Shown one piece after another: positions 1 to 8,425 of a stretch of 64,000 nt of DNA (positions are counted from its first letter, which is position 1; every line of letters begins with the position of its first letter). The notes below the pieces were generated by a model that made no database searches, was not told the origin of the DNA, and saw only the letters and a list, made by a program, of their open reading frames with translations. The translations under genes were made by a program, and so were the position numbers. The DNA is from Gracilimonas sp. GTDB taxonomy: Bacteria > Bacteroidota > Rhodothermia > Balneolales > Balneolaceae. The stretch lies in the NCBI GenBank assembly GCA_022450045.1, contig JAKURD010000001.1, positions 62,001 through 126,000 of the forward strand, given 5' to 3'.

Positions 1-1133
1 ATGTTGGTTTCTGCTTCTTCGGGACGATTTGAATTAAGCATGGTATTGTTGATATAGCCGGCGCCCCCCAGTGCATGTGCAAAGGCAATTCCTGTTTCAT
101 CATCGGTTCTTGAGGGCAACAAACCTGTGAATACCATCCCTCCTCCATAAAAACTGTCAAGCATATTCGTTTTTGGATTTGACCATCCCGCCCGGGCAAA
201 TACTTTTATGCTTTTCGGAGATGCATCTTCCCTCTTCAACACTTCATACTCACCCAAAGCATATACTCCGTACTCATGTTCAGATCCGGTTCCATCCCAG
301 ATATCCTTTTCCCTGGAATAATACCAGGCTCCGATACCAATATTGTTATCCGAGCCATTACCGGGACTTAAAATTTTTTGCAGCCGGGCGGTTCTGTTTC
401 TCATCTGTAAGTTTTGATTACTTAAGGAATGAAGCCCCAATTCACCTATATAAAATAACCCATCTTCTTCTCTCAAAAACACCTTTGTGCCTCTTGAGTT
501 TTCCGGATTGGAAGGAACGCCGTCTAAAACTGCAGCCTGAAATACCATACCTTTATACACATTCACTTTTAACCGTACTGCCAGTGAGGTATGTGGAAAT
601 GTTGAAGGGCCCATCTTTCCGCTCAAAGCTATCGTGGGATCTAATCCGCTGGAGCTATTCAGAAACAGAAGGCTGCTATTCAAAGCATTGAATTCTGAGT
701 TTATATCGTAAAGGCCAACCAGAATAGAGCTGTTTGCAAGAAAGAATTTCTTTTGTGCCCAAAACTCAAATATCCTCCATGAGTTCTCTGCCTCAATATT
801 GCTGATGCCCTGTACATCTCCTGCATATGAAGAAATACTATTCCCCTGGTTCCCCAATCCGTACACGTAAAAGGTAGTTCCTGAAAAGCCAAACGGCAGG
901 TTTTCAAAATTTGCTTCCAGGTTTACGTCAATGTTATCCAGATACACCGTTCCGGTGTTAGCTCCGCCGGTTGTGTTCGTGAAAATATCTCCGTTGTAGC
1001 TTACACTAACTTTAAAGGGCCCGTCTTCTTGCGAAATTTGCGCGCAAACTGTTATTGAAGTAAGCAGAATAAATAATGTGCTTACTGCTACTTTTCCGAC
1101 TCTATCATGTAATAATACAATACTTCCTCTCAT
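1..1133 (-). CDS. OprB-like carbohydrate porin (partial, 3' end outside window)
   Basis: The minus strand is open from an ATG at 1133 to the window edge, giving about 377 residues without a stop. A signal peptide (about residues 1-36, hydrophobic run LFILLTSITVCA then Q) is followed by alternating barrel-like sequence. The N-terminal part (VSYNGDIFTNTTGG, then a stretch on YLDNIDVNLEANFE), the FWAQKKFF segment and the later 'IGELG' and 'GAWYYS' strands resemble OprB-family outer-membrane porins, which pass sugars or other small solutes. It lies just downstream of a second porin gene in the same direction, separated by a rho-independent terminator at 1161-1190, so it probably has its own start of transcription or relies on readthrough. 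No clear Shine-Dalgarno is seen. The family call is by eye. The C-terminal strand and terminal aromatic residue are not visible because the gene runs off the window. Confidence 0.72.
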   Translation of the reverse strand, partial: MRGSIVLLHDRVGKVAVSTLFILLTSITVCAQISQEDGPFKVSVSYNGDIFTNTTGGANTGTVYLDNIDVNLEANFENLPFGFSGTTFYVYGLGNQGNSISSYAGDVQGISNIEAENSWRIFEFWAQKKFFLANSSILVGLYDINSEFNALNSSLLFLNSSSGLDPTIALSGKMGPSTFPHTSLAVRLKVNVYKGMVFQAAVLDGVPSNPENSRGTKVFLREEDGLFYIGELGLHSLSNQNLQMRNRTARLQKILSPGNGSDNNIGIGAWYYSREKDIWDGTGSEHEYGVYALGEYEVLKREDASPKSIKVFARAGWSNPKTNMLDSFYGGGMVFTGLLPSRTDDETGIAFAHALGGAGYINNTMLNSNRPEEAETN

Positions 1134-1160
1134 AGATATATCATTAAACTATTTTGGATA

Positions 1161-1190
1161 CAAAAAAGCTCCGATTAAAAAATCGGAGCC
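1161..1190 (-). terminator. rho-independent terminator after the porin gene
   Basis: On the minus strand a 9-bp stem (GCTCCGATT at 1168-1176 against AATCGGAGC at 1181-1189) is followed by six T residues. It sits 48 bases past the stop of the porin at 1238-2269 and 28 bases before the start of the OprB-like gene. Confidence 0.8.
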
Positions 1191-1237
1191 TAACTTAATC
1201 AATGCTATGCTACTTTCCTTATCAGCTCTTTACTCTT

Positions 1238-2269
1238 TTAAAAAGCAATATAGTAACTGAGCGTTAATCCGTGATTGGAAAAATCGGTATTATCCAAAGG
1301 CAAGTTATAGTTGATTCTGAACCCTGTTTGTTTTGTCGGAAAATGCGAAAAGCCAAATACGAGCCGCTCCTGATTTACAAACGGACCCAAAAGCTCTGAA
1401 TCAAGATTTTCAAAACGGAGCAACACCCTGGATCTTTCTGAAAGTTTATATCCTCCTGTCACATGCACCCCAAACACATTATCCTGCTCAGTAAATCCAA
1501 TGTAATCAAGATCAGCTGCCAAGAACTCTGAAGCAAAAATAAATGTGGTGTTCTCAAATCTCAGATCACCGCCATAAATAAGCCGTTCACCGTCAATATT
1601 TGGTAAAATACCGGCAGAAAGCCGGGCATTCGATTGCTCTCCATAAGCCGCGTTAACGCCAACGACCAATGAACCATCTTCAGATGAAGAATTATATCCG
1701 AGCCGGCCGGCATAATAGAATTTATTGTTGTCGTTAGCTCCAAGTCTGTTGCCATTAAAAATACCAACACTGTAATTAAACTCGTTGCTGAGATCACCGC
1801 TCAACCTGGCACCAAGCTCCCTATTTTGAGCCAAAGCCGTTACAATAAAACTTCGGGTAACAAAATCCAGTTTGTGAGGTGCCGTTAAAAACTCATAGCT
1901 GATTCCCGGTTTTTGCGCTCCCACGGCAAAATTAGTCCGTTCATTTATAGCATAAGCGATGATCGCATCTAAAAGAATGTTGTCTAAAGTCGCGTCAAAT
2001 TGCAGGTTATAGCTAAAGCCGCCATCCAGTTTGCCATCTATTTTTAGGCGAGCATTTGGCACTGTAAGAGTTCTTGTGCCATTTTCATTAAAGGAAAATA
2101 CTCCTCTCGAATGAATGAGCATACTCAGATTCAATGATTCGCTTTTAACCATGTCCCTTAAAGCCTCTATTCTTTCTGTCTCAGTATTATCCTGAGCTAA
2201 AACTTCAGAAGAAAACGTGCCGGTCAGAGCCAGTATAACTCCTAAAATTCCGTATTTAATTATCTTCAT
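1238..2269 (-). CDS. outer-membrane porin, OprO/OprP (Porin_O_P) type
   Basis: A 343-residue protein with a clear signal peptide (cleavage after about residue 25, SSEVLA|QD) and a predicted beta-barrel that ends in YYIAF, the terminal Phe expected of a BAM substrate. The segment around FVTRSFIVTALAQNRELG, followed by FNYSVGIFNGN and YAGRLGY, matches the phosphate-selective porin O/P family as I know it. Proteins of this family form passive outer-membrane channels for phosphate or other anions; the true substrate cannot be read from sequence. It begins with ATG at 2269 and is followed by its own terminator. No phosphate-uptake genes are adjacent, so a phosphate role is not supported by context. 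Confidence 0.7.
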   Translation of the reverse strand: MKIIKYGILGVILALTGTFSSEVLAQDNTETERIEALRDMVKSESLNLSMLIHSRGVFSFNENGTRTLTVPNARLKIDGKLDGGFSYNLQFDATLDNILLDAIIAYAINERTNFAVGAQKPGISYEFLTAPHKLDFVTRSFIVTALAQNRELGARLSGDLSNEFNYSVGIFNGNRLGANDNNKFYYAGRLGYNSSSEDGSLVVGVNAAYGEQSNARLSAGILPNIDGERLIYGGDLRFENTTFIFASEFLAADLDYIGFTEQDNVFGVHVTGGYKLSERSRVLLRFENLDSELLGPFVNQERLVFGFSHFPTKQTGFRINYNLPLDNTDFSNHGLTLSYYIAF

Positions 2270-2479
2270 AGTGCTATTTATTATTTATTTATGTTCAGTA
2301 GTTAATCGTAGCCTGTAAAGCTGTCATATATATCATTTCATGGTGAATGTTCTGTGAATCTGTTTTAAGCTATTTCCCAACAAAGTCTTGATCTTTTTAA
2401 GTAAAAATAAACTGCCTTTCTTTAATCTGCATAATTTTGAACTGAAAACACCCCTTACTTTTGGTTGACCTGCTCATTT

Positions 2480-2794
2480 AACGTGAATTCCAGATAAAGA
2501 ATGTTAGAATAGCTGCAAGATCCGTCTGATGTATGGGCTGATTGATGGTGTAGGCATAGAATGTTGGATTAGGTTAAGGAAAAGACGCAGGTGCCCTAAT
2601 CAGACAATCGGTCAGATGGACTTGGAGCCATCAGACCGGGGGGCAGTGCAAACAGCCACGGATTCGATCTGATGGATCAACCATCTGATCGGTGACACAG
2701 GTCCCGGATGCTGGAGTAGGATAAGAACAAGCTTGGGTGCCCACAAGCATCCAAGCTTGTTCTTTTAACTTAGTTCTTATCTCGAATTCACGTT
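2480..2794 (+). mobile_element. MITE-like repeat element, copy 1 (315 bp)
   Basis: This is one of three related copies (others at 26597-26943 and 54727-55041). It starts with AACGTGAATTCCAGATAA and ends with the inverse of AACGTGAATTCGAGATAAG, so it has near-perfect terminal inverted repeats of about 19 bp with one inserted A. Both flanks carry ATTT (2476-2479 and 2795-2798), a 4-bp target duplication. The interior has no convincing gene. It holds three hairpins: one at about 2608-2640 (CGGTCAGATGG against CCATCAGACCG), one at about 2668-2694, and a 13-bp perfect stem AGAACAAGCTTGG/CCAAGCTTGTTCT at about 2726-2765. Copy 1 and copy 3 differ at about 24 of 315 aligned positions by eye, without gaps. 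It fills most of the 2270-2860 intergenic stretch; I see nothing else there. Confidence 0.85.
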
Positions 2795-2860
2795 ATTTAG
2801 ATAGTTTATTAATGATCATACATCTATTATTAGGCCTTTAATTAGCTTGATATAATATAT

Positions 2861-3616
2861 ATGGAATTTGATCTTTTAAACGAACCTGTGATGCAGGTTT
2901 TTTTATATGCCGCCTTAACTGCTGTAACTACGGGACTGGGGGCAATCCCTTTTTTCTTCATTAAAGACATTTCTCCCTCTCTTTTGGGAAAATCAAATGC
3001 AGCAGCTTCGGGCTTAATGCTCGCTGCCAGTTTCAGCCTTATTTGGGAAGGATATAACGTTGGCGAGTGGATGACCATTTCCGGGATGTTGACCGGAGTG
3101 GTATTGGTGGTATTAGCCAACCGCTGGATGGAAGGTCGTTCCGATGTTAAAGTAACCGATCTGGTTGGCGGTAAGCGCAAGCAGATGCTTATGTTTTTAG
3201 GGATCATGACCGTTCACTCTTTTGCGGAAGGGGTTAGTGTTGGGGTTTCATTTGCGAATACCATGGAATTCGGGATTTTCATTGCTATTGCCATTGCCGT
3301 CCATAACATTCCTGAGGGACTTGCTATCAGCCTTGTGATGGTTCCTCAAGGTACTTCTCCACTTAAAGCCGTTTGGTGGAGTATATTTTCAAGCCTGCCC
3401 CAGCCTTTAATGGCCATTCCGGCGTTTCTTTTTGTGGAGGTATTTAAGCAGTACCTGCCGTTCGGATTAGGACTCGCCGCAGGGGCCATGATCTGGATGG
3501 TTTTTGCCGACCTGATTCCTCAAGCCCTGGAAAAATGTGAACCCAAAAAAATAGGGCTTTGGGTCACACTCGCAATTTTAGCTATGAGTGCTTTTCAAAT
3601 TCTGATCAGCTATTAA
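2861..3616 (+). CDS. ZIP-family divalent metal transporter
   Basis: A 251-residue inner-membrane protein with about eight hydrophobic segments. The two signature motifs of ZIP transporters are present: HSFAEG at residues 119-124 (TM4) and HNIPEG at 148-153 (TM5). These histidines and glutamates form the metal site of ZIP proteins such as ZupT, which import Zn2+, Fe2+ or Mn2+. The loop between TM3 and TM4 (residues 88-110) is short and lacks the His-rich stretch of many ZIP proteins. The gene stands alone between repeat copy 1 and the dipeptidyl peptidase gene. No metal-regulator site was recognised upstream. Metal specificity cannot be assigned. Confidence 0.88.
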   Translation: MEFDLLNEPVMQVFLYAALTAVTTGLGAIPFFFIKDISPSLLGKSNAAASGLMLAASFSLIWEGYNVGEWMTISGMLTGVVLVVLANRWMEGRSDVKVTDLVGGKRKQMLMFLGIMTVHSFAEGVSVGVSFANTMEFGIFIAIAIAVHNIPEGLAISLVMVPQGTSPLKAVWWSIFSSLPQPLMAIPAFLFVEVFKQYLPFGLGLAAGAMIWMVFADLIPQALEKCEPKKIGLWVTLAILAMSAFQILISY

Positions 3617-3718
3617 ATTCAGAAATTAGCCACTCAATTTTTTATTATCAAACCTGTTAACAAATCCGGTACTTATACTTTCACTCATTATCACTGAACA
3701 ACTCATTTTTGAAAGACC

Positions 3719-5962
3719 ATGAAAAGACTATTCCAAACCTCCATTTTAATACTTCTGTTTCTGACAATTGCGTCACTTACAGCAAACACCCATGCCCAGG
3801 AGAAAAACAGATATACCAGTTTTGAAGAAGCCTTATATGCCGGGGGACAGCTCAGCGGCAGTAACGGACCGAGCAATGTGGTATGGATCAACGACGGAGA
3901 TCAGTATTCTTATACTCAACGAAACTCTGAGACCGGAGCCTCTGAGATCCGATCTTACAATCCGGCTACGGAAGAAGACCGGCTTATTTTTGTGAATTCT
4001 GATTTCAACATACCCGGCACCAATGAGACGTTTCAATACAACTCCTTTCAGTGGACAGATGACTCTCGTTTCATCGTCTTTCAATCTAACTTCCGTCCGA
4101 TCTACCGTCGCTCAGGAATTTCTGACTACTATTATTATGAAGTGGAAAGTGGTGAGCTGAATGTTCTCGTAAAGGATGCGATGACCGCTGAACTTTCTCC
4201 CGATGGATCTAAAGTTGGATATGAGCGTGAAGGTGATCTTTTTGTGTATGATCTGAATGAAGAAAAAGAAACACGGTTAACCGACTCCGGTGCTGAAAAC
4301 TTTTATAACGGTCGTTTTGGATGGGTTTATGAGGAAGAGTTCGGGCTTGCTCAGGCATGGAGCTGGTCGCACGACAGCAAGTACATTGCCTACTGGCAAA
4401 CCGATGAAAGAGACGTAGAGCTTTTTGTATCAACCGATTATTCAGGTACCTATCCTGAATACGTGGAAATTCCATATCCAAAAGTAGGACACGATAATCC
4501 CAAAATTAAGATCGGGACCGTACATGTTGAAAGCGGTGAAAATAACTGGATGGGTCTGGATCTAAAAGATGGATATGTGCCGAGATTTTACTGGACTAGT
4601 CAGCCGGGAAACCTGGCTGTCGTTTGGATGAACCGGCCGCAGAATCACCTGCAACTTCATTTCTTTAATGCATCCTCTGGAAATGGAACGCTCATCATGG
4701 AAGAAAAAAATGAAAACGGATGGATCGACGTTTTTGATTTCTTTGCCGGGATCGATCACTATTTCTTTTTCCCGGAAGAAATGGAGCAGTTTTTCTGGGT
4801 TTCAGAACGGGATGGATTCAACCACATCTACAGATACAATTATTCCGGTGAGGTCATCAATCAGGTTACCGATGGGGATTGGGAAGTAACTAATATTCAT
4901 GCCATAAATCCTTCATCCGAGTTTATTTATTACTCATCAACTGAAGAAAGTCCGCTTGAACGACATTTATACTCCATTAAATTTGACGGTTCACAAAAAG
5001 AACAGCATACTGCTGAACCCGGAAACCACTCTATCTCAATGGGTGATAATGGCTTGTTTTACATTGATTGGTATTCGAGCAAAGACACTCCCCGTCAGAT
5101 TGAGCTCTGGTCAACAGCTAGCGAATTACTCCGTAAGCTGGAAGATAATGCTGCTGTATCAAAATATGTAGAGAATAAGGTGTATGCTCCCAAAGAGCTG
5201 TTCTCGTTTACCACCTCAGACGGCCAAGAGCTGGACGGATCTATCATCAAGCCTATCGACTTCGATCCCAACCGATCTTACCCCCTGCTCTTCAATATTT
5301 ACGGAGGACCAGGCGCGCAAGGAGTGTATAATTCCTGGGAAAGCAGTGGCTGGACACAATGGCTGGCACAAGAAGGTTACGTGATCGTGAATGTAAATAA
5401 TCGCGGTAGTGGCGGCTATGGTCATAATTTTGAGAAAATTGTTTATAAGAATCTTGGTCACTGGGAAGCTCATGACTTTGCCGAAACCGCAAATTACCTG
5501 ATTGATGAATACGATTGGATAGACGGAGAACGTGTAGGAATTCGCGGCCACAGTTATGGCGGGTATATGAGCAGCTTCGCGATTTTAACCCATCCCAATA
5601 TTTTTAAAGTGGCCATAGTAGGAGCTCCGGTCACCGACTGGAAACTATATGATACCATCTACACCGAACGATATATGGGGCTTTTGGAAGACAATGAAGA
5701 AGGCTATGCACAAAGTGCCGTAACCACCCATGCTGCCAAACTTCAAGGCAAGATGTTCATTGCCCATTCCTCCATGGATGAGAATGTACATATGCAAAAT
5801 ACCATGCAGCTTGTAAAAGCTCTTACTGATGAAGGCAACGATGCCGACCTGAGGATCTATCCTCCCGGAGCCCATGGTGTGGCTTATAACCAAACCAGTT
5901 ATCAGCTTTTATACAGAACATACAGCGAGTATCTGGATGAGCATCTGAAAAATGCAGAATAA
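3719..5962 (+). CDS. dipeptidyl peptidase IV (S9B serine peptidase)
   Basis: A 747-residue exported enzyme: signal peptide (residues 1-26, cleavage near THA|QEK), an eight-bladed-type beta-propeller (about 60-480) and an alpha/beta-hydrolase domain (about 500-745). The catalytic triad is visible as Ser612 in GHSYGG, Asp687 in SSMDENVH and His719 in PPGAHGVAY. The amino-terminus-binding acidic motif of DPP-IV is present as WVYEEE (Glu205-207). The enzyme would remove Xaa-Pro or Xaa-Ala dipeptides from peptides in the periplasm or at the cell surface, as in protein-feeding Bacteroidota. It starts with ATG at 3719 and is monocistronic. Nothing looks truncated. Confidence 0.93.
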   Translation: MKRLFQTSILILLFLTIASLTANTHAQEKNRYTSFEEALYAGGQLSGSNGPSNVVWINDGDQYSYTQRNSETGASEIRSYNPATEEDRLIFVNSDFNIPGTNETFQYNSFQWTDDSRFIVFQSNFRPIYRRSGISDYYYYEVESGELNVLVKDAMTAELSPDGSKVGYEREGDLFVYDLNEEKETRLTDSGAENFYNGRFGWVYEEEFGLAQAWSWSHDSKYIAYWQTDERDVELFVSTDYSGTYPEYVEIPYPKVGHDNPKIKIGTVHVESGENNWMGLDLKDGYVPRFYWTSQPGNLAVVWMNRPQNHLQLHFFNASSGNGTLIMEEKNENGWIDVFDFFAGIDHYFFFPEEMEQFFWVSERDGFNHIYRYNYSGEVINQVTDGDWEVTNIHAINPSSEFIYYSSTEESPLERHLYSIKFDGSQKEQHTAEPGNHSISMGDNGLFYIDWYSSKDTPRQIELWSTASELLRKLEDNAAVSKYVENKVYAPKELFSFTTSDGQELDGSIIKPIDFDPNRSYPLLFNIYGGPGAQGVYNSWESSGWTQWLAQEGYVIVNVNNRGSGGYGHNFEKIVYKNLGHWEAHDFAETANYLIDEYDWIDGERVGIRGHSYGGYMSSFAILTHPNIFKVAIVGAPVTDWKLYDTIYTERYMGLLEDNEEGYAQSAVTTHAAKLQGKMFIAHSSMDENVHMQNTMQLVKALTDEGNDADLRIYPPGAHGVAYNQTSYQLLYRTYSEYLDEHLKNAE

Positions 5963-6118
5963 TTTCTTTTGGCTTTAGAGCTGATCCGAAAAAGTAAGGG
6001 TTAGCTGCAGGTCACACTTTCACATCTGTACTTTTACTTTTTAAGCTTTTTTTCAAAGCTTAAGCAGCAGTTTTCATACTTTATGTGGATATATTATTAA
6101 TGATCGATCTTCAGCACA

Positions 6119-7378
6119 TTGAACCTAAGGCAACTTCTACCTCTACTTTTTTTATTAGTACCAGTAACTCTTTTCGCACAGAATGAAAGTGATCAAGGGA
6201 AAGAAACCATAAATGTGTTTCTGGATTGTCGCGGCTGCAACGGAAGCTTTGTACGTTCCGAAATCAACTTCATCAATTTTGTGAGAGATCAAAGCGATGC
6301 TGAACTTCACTTATTGATTACCCTGCAAAAAACGGGGAGTGGAGGATGGGAACACACGTTAAATTTTATTGGGTTGGGTTACATCTCCGATAAATCCCAC
6401 ACCCTGAAATTCGTCAGTCCAAAATCGGATACCAATGACATGATGCGAAACCGTTTGGTAAGACATGTAAAACTCGGATTGATCTATTTTCTTGCCGACC
6501 GAACTGTTCTGTCCGATTTAAATGTAAACTTCTCCGGTACCATTAGTGAAGACACTGATGAAGTTGAAAATTCTGACCCCTGGAACAGCTGGATATTTTC
6601 AATTAGAGCAAGCACCAGATTTAGTGGAGAACAATCTCGTGCCAATAATTGGTTTGGCGGAAGTTTTGATGCCAGAAGGATCACTGAAGACTGGAAGATC
6701 ACATTAGATTATAATCAAAACTATAACCGCCGAGTTTTCAGGACAGAGGAAGATGACGGTTCTACCAGGGAAGATGTATTTATTACCGAGAACCAAAACT
6801 TAACCACACTGGTTGCAAAGAGCTTAGGAGATCATTGGACCCTTGGCGGTTATGCTCGTATGCGGTCATCCACGCAAGATAATATTGCCCTGAGCTATGG
6901 GGCCACTCCCTCCATCGAATTCAGCCTTTTTCCTTATCGAGAATTTAATCGCAGGGAAATAACCTTGCGATATGGCCTGCTCGCTTCACAGTATAACTAT
7001 GTGGAAACCACGATCCTTAACAAAGATGAGGAATTCCTGTTAAGAAATGAGCTGAGATTTCGCGCAGACTTTACACAGCCTTGGGGTGGCGTTTACGGTT
7101 GGTTAAATGCACAAGCTTATTGGCACGACTTCAGTAAAAACCGCCTAAACCTGGGTTTCCGGGTTAATATGCGTGTACTTAAAGGCTTGTCTATTTTCTT
7201 TGATGGTCGGTACTCACTCATTAACGATCAAATAAGCCTGGCTGCGGGAGATCTTACTGAAGAGGAACGTCTTCTCAATCTAAAACAGCAAGCCACTTCA
7301 TATAATTATGGAGGATCTATCGGCTTTGAGTTTAATTTTGGTTCTATCTACAATAATGTGATAAATACAAGATTCTGA
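6119..7378 (+). CDS. secreted protein with CxxC motif and barrel-like C-terminus, function unknown
   Basis: A 419-residue protein that starts at TTG (6119): the frame is closed by TGA at 6101-6103 and no ATG precedes the signal peptide (MNLRQLLPLLFLLVPVTLFA|QN). The N-terminal domain (about 25-125) holds a DCRGCNGSF motif, then EINFINFVRD, 'ELHLLITLQKTGSGG' and FIGLGYISD. I recall similar unnamed proteins in Bacteroidota and Rhodothermota, but know of no assigned function. From about residue 130 to the end the alternating pattern and terminal Phe (NTRF) suggest an outer-membrane beta-barrel. So the likely form is a periplasmic domain fused to a barrel. The CxxC pair might bind metal or be redox active; that is inference. 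A 9-bp perfect hairpin lies upstream at 6041-6063. Confidence 0.6.
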   Translation: MNLRQLLPLLFLLVPVTLFAQNESDQGKETINVFLDCRGCNGSFVRSEINFINFVRDQSDAELHLLITLQKTGSGGWEHTLNFIGLGYISDKSHTLKFVSPKSDTNDMMRNRLVRHVKLGLIYFLADRTVLSDLNVNFSGTISEDTDEVENSDPWNSWIFSIRASTRFSGEQSRANNWFGGSFDARRITEDWKITLDYNQNYNRRVFRTEEDDGSTREDVFITENQNLTTLVAKSLGDHWTLGGYARMRSSTQDNIALSYGATPSIEFSLFPYREFNRREITLRYGLLASQYNYVETTILNKDEEFLLRNELRFRADFTQPWGGVYGWLNAQAYWHDFSKNRLNLGFRVNMRVLKGLSIFFDGRYSLINDQISLAAGDLTEEERLLNLKQQATSYNYGGSIGFEFNFGSIYNNVINTRF

Positions 7379-7666
7379 TCAGTTATTGGACAAAGCCTCC
7401 ATTACTGTGTTCAGTTTCTCTCCTCCCCTGATACCGAAATCTAAGATGCGAATCGGGAATAAGATCATAATATCATTCTCATCATAGGCTTTTTTAATGG
7501 CCACAATGGCTTCACTTTGTGTTTCCCAATAGTTGAGCTACAGATCGTAATTAACCCAGAAACGAATTTAAAGGGCTAAAACCAAGTTAGGAAGCATTTC
7601 AATGGCGGATGTCAGTCATGCTTCCGGTTTTCCGGTGGTCAGTTCGTAAATGTTTTCGGTCTCCAT
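7379..7666 (-). pseudogene. MscS-family mechanosensitive channel remnant, internally deleted
   Basis: Reading the minus strand from ATG at 7666 gives METENIYELTTGKPEA, a TGA stop, LTSAIEMLPNLVLAL, TAA, IRFWVNYDL, TAG, then NYWETQSEAIVAIKKAY and NDIMILFPIRILDFG up to TGA at 7379-7381. The first part resembles the N-terminus of Bacteroidota small-conductance mechanosensitive channels, and the last part matches their C-terminal domain, where 'YDENDI..PFPIRTLDFG' is typical. The pieces stay in one frame but about two thirds of the channel, including the pore helix, is missing and three stop codons interrupt it. This is therefore a decayed, deleted copy, not a functional channel. It fills the gap between the genes at 6119 and 7777. 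Confidence 0.68.
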
Positions 7667-7776
7667 AGATAGTAGTATCTTATTTCAGTTGAAATTACAT
7701 ATTTTCATAAAGGGTGAGCTCTGATAGCAGTTCCAAAAAACTCATTAACCAATTATTAATTAAATACCTACTCAAG

Positions 7777-8412
7777 ATGTATAGACCTTTTCCTCTTCTT
7801 TTTGCCGGAGTTTTAATTTCTTTATACTTTTTTAACTCTGCCCTTGCCCAGGACTACGCCCAAAATGCAAAGGAGGTCAACCCTTTGCTTATAAGCTCTG
7901 AGATCCCAGATGTTAAACTAAAGAATATGGATGATGAAACTGTTCGCTTGAAAGAATTGGTTTCTCAAAAACCTTCTATTTTAGTCTTTTATCGTGGGGG
8001 ATGGTGCCCATATTGCAATCGGCAGCTTTCAGATCTGAACGAGATCGAAGAACAGCTTTACGAGATCGGTTATCAATTACTGGCTATCAGCCCTGACAAG
8101 CCTGAAAAATTAAGGACTACCCTCGACAAAAATGAATTAGGCTACACTTTATTATCCGACAGCCCAATGAATGTTTCCAGGGCTTTTGGTATTGCTTTTA
8201 AGGTAGATCAGAAAACCATAGATAGGTATAAATCAATCGGGCTGGACCTTGAAGAAGATTCCGGTTATGATCATCACCTGTTGCCTGTACCGGCTGTATA
8301 TATTGTAAACACGGATGGGATCGTAAAATTCAATTATGTAAACCCGGACTATAAAGAACGAATAAATGGAGAGGTATTATTGAAGGCCGCCAGGGTGTAC
8401 TATGAGAACTGA
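7777..8412 (+). CDS. exported peroxiredoxin-like (AhpC/TSA) protein
   Basis: The thioredoxin-fold protein has the active-site motif GGWCPYCNRQL (Cys77 and Cys80 counting from the ATG at 7777). Family members of the 'peroxiredoxin-like' AhpC/TSA group reduce peroxides or act as thiol oxidoreductases. I chose the ATG at 7777 over a GTG at 7714 in the same frame because it begins directly with a good signal peptide (MYRPFPLLFAGVLISLYFF...ALA|QD), which places the protein outside the cytoplasm. The C-terminal 'PVPAVYIVNTDGIVKF' strand is typical of the fold. The next gene follows after 13 bases, so the two may be co-transcribed although the functional link is not obvious. Confidence 0.8.
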   Translation: MYRPFPLLFAGVLISLYFFNSALAQDYAQNAKEVNPLLISSEIPDVKLKNMDDETVRLKELVSQKPSILVFYRGGWCPYCNRQLSDLNEIEEQLYEIGYQLLAISPDKPEKLRTTLDKNELGYTLLSDSPMNVSRAFGIAFKVDQKTIDRYKSIGLDLEEDSGYDHHLLPVPAVYIVNTDGIVKFNYVNPDYKERINGEVLLKAARVYYEN

Positions 8413-8425
8413 GATTGCTTGATCA

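Noticed and set aside
173..691. 172-codon plus-strand open frame inside the OprB-like porin
   Set aside because: It is antisense to a continuous minus-strand porin frame with a signal peptide; composition and text show no protein family.
5216..5551. 111-codon antisense frame within the DPP-IV gene
   Set aside because: Overlaps the catalytic domain of a well-supported gene; shadow of codon structure.
6041..6063. TTAAGCTTT/AAAGCTTAA hairpin as terminator of the DPP-IV gene
   Set aside because: The 9-bp stem is real but no T-run follows on the plus strand, so I do not call it a terminator.
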